From: Candidatus Muproteobacteria bacterium RIFCSPHIGHO2_01_FULL_65_16
Lineage (GTDB): Bacteria > Pseudomonadota > Gammaproteobacteria > Acidiferrobacterales > Sulfurifustaceae
Direction of reading: 5' to 3'
Assembly (NCBI GenBank): GCA_001785175.1
Contig: MFSY01000064.1
Coordinates: 3,589-13,152, forward strand
Length of the DNA stretch: 9,564 nucleotides
Positions 1 to 6,599 of the stretch are shown one piece after another. How positions within the stretch are numbered: the stretch's first letter is position 1; the number at the start of each line of letters is the position of its first letter. The translations under genes and the position numbers were made by a program. Under the pieces are notes generated by a model, which was not told the origin of the DNA, ran no database searches, and saw only the letters and a program-made list of their open reading frames with translations.

Positions 1-1
1 G

Positions 2-36
2 TCCCTTCTCCCTGCGGGAGAAGGACAGGATGAGGG
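2..36. repeat. Intergenic hairpin repeat, family 1, copy A
   Basis: A perfect 9-bp stem (CCTTCTCCC at 4-12, GGGAGAAGG at 16-24) closes on a 3-nt loop and is followed by a GGATGAGGG tail. The same design recurs at 110-146. The tail TGAGGGCC (31-38) can also pair with GGCCCTCA (56-63) across a loop holding seven Ts. From memory, CCCTTCTCCC-type hairpins with a GATGAGGG tail are dispersed intergenic repeats in many proteobacteria. It may end upstream transcripts, but the T run is not placed like a classical terminator. Confidence 0.75.
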
Positions 37-109
37 CCGTTTTTTTGCGCTGCTTGGCCCTCACCCAGACCAGGGTGAATGAAATCGCGCGCAAGCGCGC
101 TCGGCTCGC

Positions 110-146
110 TCCCTTCTCCCTCCGGGAGAAGGGATGGGGATGAGGG
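110..146. repeat. Intergenic hairpin repeat, family 1, copy B
   Basis: This second copy has a perfect 10-bp stem (CCCTTCTCCC at 111-120, GGGAGAAGGG at 124-133), a 3-nt loop and the tail ATGGGGATGAGGG. It is a direct repeat of copy A, about 108 bp away. The spacer holds a small palindrome (TCACCC 61-66 with GGGTGA 73-78) and an alternating GCGCGC tract near 87-100. The whole copy lies in the open frame upstream of the phosphoribosyltransferase, so it would be translated if that gene started at ATG 79. Confidence 0.78.
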
Positions 147-201
147 AGAGGGAGATAAGCGACACACGCTATTTGGCGATCGAATCAGTAACAAGAACAA
201 A

Positions 202-774
202 TTGAACAAGAACAAGACAAGCCCCATCACTCCCGAGCAGGCTTGGGCGGTCCTGCGGCAAGCCGATTGCCTTTATCCCGCCGCGGTCGTCGAAACGGCG
301 CTGGACGGCATGGCCGCGCAAATTGCCGGCGCGCTGCACGCAACCAACCCGCTGGTAGTGTGTGTAATGACCGGCGGCGTCGTGCCGTTCGGCAAGATCC
401 TGCCGCGGCTTCAGTTCCCGTTTCAGATTGACTATGTCCACGCCACCCGCTACGGCAAGCGGCTTGCGGGCGGCCAGCTGCAGTGGCTGGCCGGCCCGCG
501 CGAGGATCCGAAAGACCGGGCGGTGCTGTTGATTGATGACATCCTCGATGAAGGCGCGACGCTGGCCGGGATCGAGGCGCGCTATCGCGCCGAGGGCGCG
601 CGCGCGGTGTACAAGGCGGTGCTGGTGGTCAAGAAACGGCCACGCACCCACGACGTGAAAATAGATTTCGCCGGCCTCGAAGTACCGGACCGATATGTGT
701 TCGGCTACGGCATGGACTACAAAGGCTATCTTCGCAACGCGCCCGGCATCTACGCCGAAGCGGAGGCAAAATGA
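202..774 (+). CDS. hpt: Hypoxanthine-guanine phosphoribosyltransferase family protein
   Basis: This enzyme family transfers ribose-5-phosphate from PRPP to hypoxanthine or guanine, giving IMP or GMP in the cytoplasm. Counting from TTG 202 (190 residues), TGGV (57-60) is the pyrophosphate-side loop. The stretch at 108-121 with IDDILDEGATL is the PRPP-binding loop carrying the paired acidic residues. VPDRYVFGYGMDY (161-173) followed by RNAPGIY (178-184) is the C-terminal signature of HPRT-type enzymes. The start is uncertain. The frame is open back to ATG 79, but those 41 extra codons come mostly from the hairpin repeat, and family similarity begins around TPEQAW (residue 11). No good ribosome binding site precedes either candidate. 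The stop overlaps the next start (ATGA), so the two genes are co-translated. The choice of hypoxanthine as main substrate is inferred from the neighbour. Confidence 0.88.
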   Translation: MNKNKTSPITPEQAWAVLRQADCLYPAAVVETALDGMAAQIAGALHATNPLVVCVMTGGVVPFGKILPRLQFPFQIDYVHATRYGKRLAGGQLQWLAGPREDPKDRAVLLIDDILDEGATLAGIEARYRAEGARAVYKAVLVVKKRPRTHDVKIDFAGLEVPDRYVFGYGMDYKGYLRNAPGIYAEAEAK

Positions 775-1523
775 CGGCAGTGGCAATAATCGGCGGCAGC
801 GGCCTGACCAATTTGAAAAATCTCGAGATCACGCGCCGCGAGGTGGTCCGTACGCCCTACGGCGAGCCGTCCGGCCCGATGGTGTACGGCCAGCTGGGCG
901 GACAGGAGGTGGTGTTCCTCCCGCGCCACGGACCCGGTCACACCATCCCCCCGCACGAGATCAACTACCGCGCCAACATCTGGGCGCTCAAGGAGACGGG
1001 GGTGAAGAGGGTCATCGCCGTCAACGCCGTGGGCGGGATCACGCCCGATTATCTGATCCCGGGAACGCTTGTTTTCCCCGACCAGATCATTGACTACACC
1101 TACGGCCGCGCGCACACCTTTTTCGGCAGCGAGCACAAGAAGGTGACGCACGTGGATTTCACCAGCCCGTATTGCGAGGAGCTGCGGAAGCTGCTGATTG
1201 AAGCGGCCCGGCAGGCGAAGCTTCCAGCCGTCATGCACGGCGCCTATGGCGCCACGCAGGGGCCGCGGTTCGAATCGGCGGCCGAGATCGCGCGCATGGA
1301 GCGCGACGGCGCCGACATCGTCGGCATGACCGGCATGCCGGAGACGGGACTCGCGCGGGAGCTCGAGCTCTGTTACGCCTCCGTGGCCGTGGTAGTGAAC
1401 CCCGCTGCGGGCAAGACCAAGGGCGTTATCAGCCTGAAGGAGATCGAAAAAAACCTGGAAACCGGTATGGCGCGAGTGCGTACCTTGCTGGAGCAGGTAA
1501 TTCCGCGCATCGCGCGGGCGTGA
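771..1523 (+). CDS. mtnP: S-methyl-5'-thioinosine phosphorylase (MTAP/PNP family)
   Basis: This is a 250-residue member of the trimeric purine nucleoside phosphorylase / methylthioadenosine phosphorylase family. Such enzymes split methylthio-nucleosides with phosphate into a free base and 5-methylthioribose-1-phosphate. Visible motifs are IGGSGL (7-12) and RHG (52-54) for phosphate, NYRAN (65-69), VNAVGGI (84-90), TQGPRFE (162-168) and GMTGMPE (185-191). The purine-site segment is VVNPAAGK (208-215), with Asn210 where methylthioadenosine enzymes usually carry Asp. Asn at this place is typical of 6-oxopurine enzymes, and the sequence closely resembles the Pseudomonas aeruginosa PA3004 thioinosine phosphorylase as I recall it. 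The symbol given is the wider family's symbol; the substrate is more likely methylthioinosine than methylthioadenosine. GGAGG at 762-766 precedes the ATG, which overlaps the transferase stop. It converges on csiV with a 3-bp gap. Confidence 0.9.
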   Translation: MTAVAIIGGSGLTNLKNLEITRREVVRTPYGEPSGPMVYGQLGGQEVVFLPRHGPGHTIPPHEINYRANIWALKETGVKRVIAVNAVGGITPDYLIPGTLVFPDQIIDYTYGRAHTFFGSEHKKVTHVDFTSPYCEELRKLLIEAARQAKLPAVMHGAYGATQGPRFESAAEIARMERDGADIVGMTGMPETGLARELELCYASVAVVVNPAAGKTKGVISLKEIEKNLETGMARVRTLLEQVIPRIARA

Positions 1524-1526
1524 GGT

Positions 1527-2084
1527 CTATTCTTTTCCGATCTGCACCACTTTCAACAGGATGCCGAATTTCGGGTGATCGAAATAGTTGATCTCCTGTG
1601 TCTTGATGCGGCGGTGATCAACGATCCGGTAGGGCTGATCGGACGGGTTGCCGTCCGCGCTCAGGGCGAGATTCACATCCACGTGCAGGAAGCGGCTCAA
1701 ATAAAATTTCAGCGTCCCGTCCAGCGTGTTGTCACCGCCGCGGATGCGCACAGGCCTGGTCTCGGCCCGGCCCGCCGCGGACAGCCGCCAGCGCCGGTGC
1801 GCGAGGACGCGGTGGTTCCCATCTTTTTCCAGGACGCCCGCCATGGTTGCGAACGGCGTCTCTTGCGGCGCCGTGGCGCCGGGGTTGACCGCGCCGGCGA
1901 CTTCGACGACTTCGGTGCCGGAAGCCTCGCGCGTCCATATTTCGCCGCCCTCAAGGTTCGGCAAGCGGTTTTCAAATACTAGTATCTCGATCTCGTAAAC
2001 GCCTCCGCCCGACGTCGCCGGCGCGCTCATCGAGGACGAGATCGGCAGCAGCGCCAGAGCCAGAATAATTAAGATGGATTTCAT
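1527..2084 (-). CDS. csiV: CsiV-family peptidoglycan-binding periplasmic protein
   Basis: This 185-residue protein starts with Lys and a hydrophobic stretch (residues 3-15), ending in a small-residue region near SMSA (18-21), which reads as a Sec signal peptide, so a periplasmic location is expected. The mature part opens with YEIEILVFENR (30-40). It ends with the segment at 159-176 that contains RIKTQEINYFDHPKFG. These are the two ends I associate with the CsiV family, which in Shewanella supports muropeptide/PG-related activation of the cytochrome-like cell growth and lytic functions; its exact role here is not known. The middle is low in conserved motifs, with a Gly/Ala/Glu-rich linker around 45-80. 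A location beside the thioinosine phosphorylase and near mfd matches a neighbourhood known from pseudomonads, which supports the call. The upstream region is weak in Shine-Dalgarno character (GGGAAAG). Confidence 0.78.
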   Translation of the reverse strand: MKSILIILALALLPISSSMSAPATSGGGVYEIEILVFENRLPNLEGGEIWTREASGTEVVEVAGAVNPGATAPQETPFATMAGVLEKDGNHRVLAHRRWRLSAAGRAETRPVRIRGGDNTLDGTLKFYLSRFLHVDVNLALSADGNPSDQPYRIVDHRRIKTQEINYFDHPKFGILLKVVQIGKE

Positions 2085-2111
2085 GCGGTCTTTCCCGGCG
2101 GTTGTTTTGTT

Positions 2112-2138
2112 TTTATATTAGACTAGAAGCTATCTCAA
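2112..2138 (-). promoter_or_regulatory. Possible csiV promoter
   Basis: On the minus strand TTGAGA (2138-2133) and TATAAA (2117-2112) lie 15 bp apart, about 28 bp before the csiV ATG, in a locally AT-rich patch. The spacer is shorter than the usual 16-18 bp, so this is a weak candidate. Confidence 0.28.
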
Positions 2139-2149
2139 AAGCACCCGAA

Positions 2150-2257
2150 ACACAGATGAACGCAGATTAACGAAGAGATAAACGCGGATTTATCGCATCA
2201 ATTCTTCGTATATCTGCGGTCATTCCTAGCAATAAAAAATCCGCGTTAATCCGCGGA
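2150..2257. repeat. Intergenic inverted repeat, family 2 (CGCGGATT type)
   Basis: The csiV-def gap (2085-2320) contains AACGCGGATTT (2181-2191), perfectly mirrored by AAATCCGCGTT (2237-2247). The flanks continue the match imperfectly: GATTAACG on the left and CGTTAATCCGCGG on the right. The phrases CAGATGAACGCAGATTAA and AATCCGCGTTAATCCGCGG are, from memory, a widely scattered non-coding repeat in environmental bacteria. It is AT-richer than its surroundings. Nothing else is evident in this gap apart from the possible csiV promoter and the def ribosome binding site. Confidence 0.72.
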
Positions 2258-2320
2258 TAAAGTATTTTGAAGTAGGTTCTAGTATGTCCGATTTGGCGGG
2301 CGAATTCGAGGGATACCGAC

Positions 2321-2839
2321 ATGGCCGTGCGGCGGGTGCTGAAAATGGGCGACCCCATGCTGTATCAGCCCGCGGCGCCGGTGGAAAAATTCGACACCGG
2401 CGAGCTTGACGGCCTGATCGCCGACCTGTTCGACACCATGGCGGCGCTCAACGGCGTCGGCCTGGCCGCGCCGCAGATCGGCGTCTCCCGGCGCGTGGTG
2501 ATCTTCGGCGTCGAAGCCAATCCGCGCTATCCGCATGCGGAACCGGTGCCGACGACGGTGCTGATCAATCCGGTGCTGGAGCAGATCGGCGGCGAGATGG
2601 AGGAGGGATGGGAGGGATGCCTGAGCGTGCCCGGGCTGCGGGGTCTGGTGAGTCGCTATAAAAACCTGCGCTACACGGGCTTCGATCAGCGCGGCCGGCC
2701 CATAGACCGCACCGTCTCCGGGTTCCACGCGCGCGTGGTGCAGCACGAGTGCGATCATCTGGACGGGATTCTGTATCCGATGCGGCTCAAGGACATCCGG
2801 TTGCTGGGCTTTGAAGAAGCGTTGTTTCGGGAACTTTAA
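2321..2839 (+). CDS. def: Peptide deformylase
   Basis: This metalloenzyme removes the N-formyl group from new polypeptides at the ribosome. The 172-residue protein shows the three classical motifs in order: [10 protein letters not shown] (45-54), EGCLSVPG (98-105) and QHECDHLDG (141-149). The metal ligands are Cys100, His142 and His146, and Glu143 is the catalytic acid/base, so it should be active. GAGGGA (2308-2313), 7 nt before the ATG, supports the start. It is not next to fmt, the usual partner of the main deformylase gene, and the LRGLVSRY segment (106-113) after motif 2 fits the second, stand-alone deformylase subgroup seen in proteobacteria. It may therefore be a paralogue, though other copies cannot be checked here. 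It sits alone between csiV and mfd, flanked on both sides by intergenic repeats, and converges on mfd. Confidence 0.95.
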   Translation: MAVRRVLKMGDPMLYQPAAPVEKFDTGELDGLIADLFDTMAALNGVGLAAPQIGVSRRVVIFGVEANPRYPHAEPVPTTVLINPVLEQIGGEMEEGWEGCLSVPGLRGLVSRYKNLRYTGFDQRGRPIDRTVSGFHARVVQHECDHLDGILYPMRLKDIRLLGFEEALFREL

Positions 2840-2842
2840 AGA

Positions 2843-2919
2843 AGTAGCAAGTAGCAAGTTTCAAGTGGCAAGCAAGACATTAAAGATCTTCCTTTCCTTG
2901 CTACTTGCTACTTGCTACT
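2843..2919. repeat. 7-bp-periodic inverted repeat, family 3, between def and mfd
   Basis: AGTAGCAAGTAGCAAG (2843-2858) pairs perfectly over 16 bp with the end of the right arm (2897-2919), which consists of CTTGCTA units repeated three times plus CT. Both arms have a strict 7-bp period. The left arm then degenerates (TTTCAAGTGGCAAG). The loop of about 38 nt includes AAGATCTT. With def and mfd converging here, the structure could act as a bidirectional transcript end or 3'-end stabiliser, although there is no U-tract. The right arm includes the mfd stop codon. Confidence 0.82.
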
Positions 2920-5900
2920 GCTTTTCCGATTTCATAGCACCGAAAAATTTGCGGATCGCCTGAATGCGCGCCGCGGCGTCCGGCATCTCCCCGATTATCC
3001 GCAGCCGGTTCGGTCCTTCCAGCCTGTAGGTGCGCGGCGCGGCCTGCAGCAGCCGCAGAATCGCGCCCGGCTCGATATCGGGGCGCTCGACGAACTCAAC
3101 CCGCACGCCCTTCGGTCCGGCGTCAATCTTTCGTATCCCAAACCCGCCGGCCAGGATCTTCAGCTCGGTCGCCTGGAACAACAGTTGCCCCGGTTCCGGC
3201 AGCGGGCCGAAGCGGTCTATGATCTCCTCCCGTAGCTCCTGCAGCGCCTGAAGATCGCCGGCGCCGGCGATGCGCTTGTAGAGCACCAAGCGCATGTGCA
3301 CATCGGGCACGTGGTCTTCGGGCAGCAGCGCCGGCGCATGCAGTGTGATTTCGGCTCCGGCCGCCGCCGGCGCCTCCCGCCCCGGCTCCCTTCCTTCCTG
3401 CAGCGAGCGCACCGCGCGGCCCAGCAGCTCCGAATACAGCGCGAATCCCACCTCGTCAATCTCCCCGCTCTGTTGTTCACCCAGCAGTTCGCCCGCGCCG
3501 CGGATCTCGAGATCGTGCGCGGCGAGCATGAATCCGGCTCCCAGTTCCTCCAGCGATTCAATCGCCTCCAGCCGTTTGCGCGCGTCCTCCGTTATCGCCT
3601 GCCGCCCCGGGATCAGCATGTAGGCGTAGGCGCGATGGTGCGAGCGCCCGACGCGCCCGCGCAGCTGGTGCAGTTGCGCCAGACCGAGCTTGTCGGCGCG
3701 CTCGATGACGATGGTGTTGGCGCTCGGTACGTCAATGCCCGACTCGATGATCGTGGAACACACCAGCACGTTGAAGCGCTGGTGGTAGAAATCGAGCATG
3801 ACGTGCTCGAGCTCGCGCTCCGGCATCTGCCCGTGGGCGATGCGAATCTCGGCCTCGGGCACGAGCTCCTGCAACTGGCGCGCCGCCTTTTCGATCGTGT
3901 GCACCTCGTTGTGCAGGTAATACACCTGGCCGCCGCGCCGGATCTCGCGCAGGCAGGCCTCGCGGATCAGGCTCCGGTCCCACTCGCTGACAAGGGTCTT
4001 GACCGACAGCCGTCCCTCCGGGGCCGTGGCGATGATGGATATGTCCCGCAGTCCCGCCAGCCCCATGTTCAGGGTGCGTGGGATCGGCGTCGCCGTCAGC
4101 GTCAGGATGTCCACCTCGCTGCGCAGGCGTTTCAGCCGCTCTTTGTGGCGCACGCCGAAGCGGTGTTCCTCGTCAATGATCACCAGGCCCAGATCCTTGA
4201 AGCGCACGTCGCCTTGCAGCAGGCGATGGGTGCCGATGACGATATCCACCGCGCCGCGCGCGAGGTCGGCCAGTACCAGCGCCTGTTCGGCCCGCGCGCG
4301 GAAGCGCGACAGCAGCTCTATACGCACCGACAGTCCGGCGAAGCGGTCGCGGAAATTCTGGAAATGCTGCAGCGCCAGCAGCGTGGTCGGCGCGAGCACC
4401 GCGACCTGTTTATGGTCCTGGGCCGCCAGAAGCGCGGCGCGCATGGCGACCTCGGTCTTGCCGAACCCGACATCGCCGCACACGAGCCGGTCCATGGGCC
4501 GGCCGGCCTCCATGTCCTTCAGCACCTCGTCAATCGCGCGCTGCTGGTCGGGCGTCTCCTCGAACGGGAAGGCGTCGGCGAAGGCCTGGTATTGGGCGTC
4601 GTGTGCGCGGAAGGCGTGCCCCCGGCGCGCCGCGCGCAGCGCCTGGATTTCCAGCAGCTCGACCGCGGCATCGTGGGCCTTGGCCAGCGCCCGGCGCTTG
4701 GCCTTGTCCCAGGCCTCGCCGCCGAGTTTGTGCAGTGGGGCGTGTTCCGGGTCGGTGCCGGTGTAGCGGCTGATCCGGTGCAGCGACATGACCGGCAGAT
4801 AGAGTTTGTCGCCGCCGGCGTACTCGAGCGCGAGAAATTCATCCGGGCCGTCGCCGACATCCAGGGTCTGCAGGCCGAGATAACGGCCGACGCCGTGGTC
4901 CTCGTGCACCACGGGATCGCCGATGCGCACCTCCGCCAGGCTTCGGATCAAAAACTCGGGGTCGCGTTCGCGCGCGGCGCGGCGGCGGCGTTGCAGGGCG
5001 CGCTCCCCGTAGAGCTGCGGCTCAGCCACGATCGCCAGCCCGGGATCGCGCAGCACCAGCCCCTTTTCGAGGTTCGCCAGCGCCAGGCCGAGGCGCGCCT
5101 CGCCCCGGACAAAGTCGTTCCAGCCGCCGACATCCTCGGCCTGTAGGCCGTTTTCCCTTAACAGCTCGCGCAGGGTTTCGCGCCGCCCGGGCGTTTCTGC
5201 GGCGATGAGGACGCGCCCCGGGAAGCCGCACAGGTAATCGAGCAGGGCGCCGTAAGGCCGGTCCGACTTGTGATTTACCGGCAGCAGCGGTGGCGGCAGC
5301 GTGTCGAACGCCACGATCCCGCCCGTGGCGGAAACATCCGCGTGCGCCTCGTCCGCCTTGAATCCAATCAGCGTGATTCGCGGCCAGGAACTGCTGCGCT
5401 CGCCGAGCTGGTGCGCGGTGAGGAATAACTCTTGCGGCGGCAGCGGCGGACGGTCCCGATCGTGGCGCCGCCAGTCGTAACGCTCTTCGGCTTCGCGCTG
5501 AAAATCCCGCGCCGCCTGGTCCACGCCTTCCTCCTGGATGTACAGGGCGCTCCGCGGCAGGTAGTCGAGGAAAAAGGCGACGCGCTCGAAGAACAGCGGC
5601 AGGTAATATTCCACGCCCGCCGGGCTCAGGCCCTTGCTGATATCCCGGTAAAGCGGAACCTGTTGCGGGTCGCCCTCGAAGTGCGCGCGGAACGCCTGGC
5701 GGAATTGCTGGATCGCCGCCGCATTCAGCGGAAACTCGCGCGCCGGCAGCAGCTGGACGGACGCGAGTTGCGCCCGCGAGCGCTGGGTCTGGGGATCGAA
5801 CTCGCGGATGGTGTCCACGCGGTCGCCGAACAGGTCAACGCGATAGGGGACCTGCCCGCCCACGGGAAAGAGATCTATCAGTCCGCCGCGCACCGCGAAC

Positions 5901-6427
5901 TCCCCCGGCTCCATCACCTGGGAGACGCTGCGATACGAGGCCTGTGTCAATTGCCGGCGCAGGCCCTCGAGGTTCAGCTCATCGCCCGCGGCCAGGACGA
6001 AGCTATGGGCGGCGACGTATTCCCGCGGCGGCAGGCACTGCAACAATGCACCCGCGGTGGTGAGCACGACCCCGCGCGCCAGCGCCGGCAGCCGGTGCAG
6101 CACCGCCAGGCGCTGCGAAACGATGTCCGGGTGCGGCGAGAAGACGTCATAAGGCAGACACTCCCAATCCGGAAACTGCAACACGGCGATCCCCGAATCA
6201 GCGAGGTAGAAACTGATTTCATCCGCCAGCTGGCGCAGCGACTGGGCGTTGCGCGCCACCACCAGAATCGGGCCCGGGTGTGATTCGGCGGCCGCTGCCA
6301 CGGCCAGGCCGCAGGCGCTGCCGTAGAGCCGGCTCCAACTCAGAGGCGCGATGTTGCTCTCCGGAGTAACCGGCTTAAGTGGCGAATTTAAAAGACTTTT
6401 CTGGATGATTGCGGGTCGGTACTGCAT
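2915..6427 (-). CDS. mfd: Transcription-repair coupling factor Mfd
   Basis: Mfd is an ATP-driven translocase that pushes stalled RNA polymerase off damaged template and recruits UvrA for nucleotide excision repair. At 1170 residues it is near the usual 1150. The N-terminal UvrB-like region (about 30-400) includes the conserved stretch EPGEFAVRGGLIDLFP (173-188). The RNA-polymerase-interacting CarD-like domain spans about 499-557 (GDPVVHEDHGVGRYLG, then LYLPVMSLHRISRYTG). The motor has Walker A GDVGFGKTE (651-659), Walker B DEEH (752-755), TATPIPRT (778-785), the translocation region around 865-900 and motif VI QLRGRVGRS (921-929). The C-terminal autoinhibitory domain covers about 1020-1150. 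No key residue is missing. A weak ACAGG lies 7 nt before the ATG. The last codons and the stop lie inside the repeat at 2843-2919. It is divergent from carD. Confidence 0.98.
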   Translation of the reverse strand: MQYRPAIIQKSLLNSPLKPVTPESNIAPLSWSRLYGSACGLAVAAAAESHPGPILVVARNAQSLRQLADEISFYLADSGIAVLQFPDWECLPYDVFSPHPDIVSQRLAVLHRLPALARGVVLTTAGALLQCLPPREYVAAHSFVLAAGDELNLEGLRRQLTQASYRSVSQVMEPGEFAVRGGLIDLFPVGGQVPYRVDLFGDRVDTIREFDPQTQRSRAQLASVQLLPAREFPLNAAAIQQFRQAFRAHFEGDPQQVPLYRDISKGLSPAGVEYYLPLFFERVAFFLDYLPRSALYIQEEGVDQAARDFQREAEERYDWRRHDRDRPPLPPQELFLTAHQLGERSSSWPRITLIGFKADEAHADVSATGGIVAFDTLPPPLLPVNHKSDRPYGALLDYLCGFPGRVLIAAETPGRRETLRELLRENGLQAEDVGGWNDFVRGEARLGLALANLEKGLVLRDPGLAIVAEPQLYGERALQRRRRAARERDPEFLIRSLAEVRIGDPVVHEDHGVGRYLGLQTLDVGDGPDEFLALEYAGGDKLYLPVMSLHRISRYTGTDPEHAPLHKLGGEAWDKAKRRALAKAHDAAVELLEIQALRAARRGHAFRAHDAQYQAFADAFPFEETPDQQRAIDEVLKDMEAGRPMDRLVCGDVGFGKTEVAMRAALLAAQDHKQVAVLAPTTLLALQHFQNFRDRFAGLSVRIELLSRFRARAEQALVLADLARGAVDIVIGTHRLLQGDVRFKDLGLVIIDEEHRFGVRHKERLKRLRSEVDILTLTATPIPRTLNMGLAGLRDISIIATAPEGRLSVKTLVSEWDRSLIREACLREIRRGGQVYYLHNEVHTIEKAARQLQELVPEAEIRIAHGQMPERELEHVMLDFYHQRFNVLVCSTIIESGIDVPSANTIVIERADKLGLAQLHQLRGRVGRSHHRAYAYMLIPGRQAITEDARKRLEAIESLEELGAGFMLAAHDLEIRGAGELLGEQQSGEIDEVGFALYSELLGRAVRSLQEGREPGREAPAAAGAEITLHAPALLPEDHVPDVHMRLVLYKRIAGAGDLQALQELREEIIDRFGPLPEPGQLLFQATELKILAGGFGIRKIDAGPKGVRVEFVERPDIEPGAILRLLQAAPRTYRLEGPNRLRIIGEMPDAAARIQAIRKFFGAMKSEKQ

Positions 6428-6453
6428 GCCATTGCCTGTCGGGAAAGGCGGCT

Positions 6454-6459
6454 ATTCTA
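6454..6459 (-). promoter_or_regulatory. Candidate -10 element for mfd
   Basis: Read on the minus strand, GGGGTAGAATAG contains TAGAAT (5 of 6 to TATAAT) about 27 bp before the mfd ATG, which would leave a leader of roughly 20 nt. No convincing -35 hexamer is present at 16-18 bp (CAACCC or TCAACC), so a weak or activator-assisted promoter is possible. Confidence 0.42.
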
Positions 6460-6496
6460 CCCCAGTCGGCCCCGGCGGGTTGAGCGGTGAAAATAC

Positions 6497-6525
6497 TTGT
6501 CATGCTATGGGGTTATATGCATAAT
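6497..6525 (+). promoter_or_regulatory. Sigma70-type promoter for the carD-ispD-ispF operon
   Basis: TTGTCA (6497-6502) and CATAAT (6520-6525) are separated by exactly 17 bp, each matching the consensus at five of six positions. The surrounding DNA is AT-rich relative to the window. Initiation near 6532 would give a 5' leader of about 68 nt before the carD ATG. Confidence 0.66.
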
Positions 6526-6565
6526 CTAATCCAGTTCGGCAATAGGCTCCAATAAGTAACAACCT

Positions 6566-6592
6566 CACCTTGCGCAACAACGGAGGAAGGTG
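6566..6592 (+). promoter_or_regulatory. Leader hairpin overlapping the carD ribosome binding site
   Basis: CACCTT (6566-6571) can pair with AAGGTG (6587-6592), a 6-bp stem with a 15-nt loop. The loop holds GGAGG (6582-6586) and the stem covers the AAGG closest to the start codon. This could limit translation of carD, but a stem this short may be chance. Confidence 0.3.
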
Positions 6593-6599
6593 CCTCAAG

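Noticed and set aside
31..63. TGAGGGCC/GGCCCTCA stem with seven Ts as a rho-independent terminator
   Set aside because: The T run lies in the loop rather than after the stem, so it does not have terminator geometry.
2267..2295. TTGAAG as a -35 for def
   Set aside because: No acceptable -10 hexamer occurs 16-18 bp downstream.
2167..2358. 63-codon minus-strand open frame with YPRINADF
   Set aside because: It is the translated family 2 repeat plus antisense of the def start; no motif or ribosome binding site.
3296..5146. 616-codon open frame on the plus strand opposite mfd
   Set aside because: It lies entirely within mfd, has no recognisable motif and an Arg/Gln/His/Val-rich make-up typical of the complement of GC-rich coding DNA.
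6570..6599. TTG start ten codons upstream of the carD ATG
   Set aside because: It would translate through the GGAGGAAGG ribosome binding site; the ATG at 6600 has the right spacing and family-like N-terminus.
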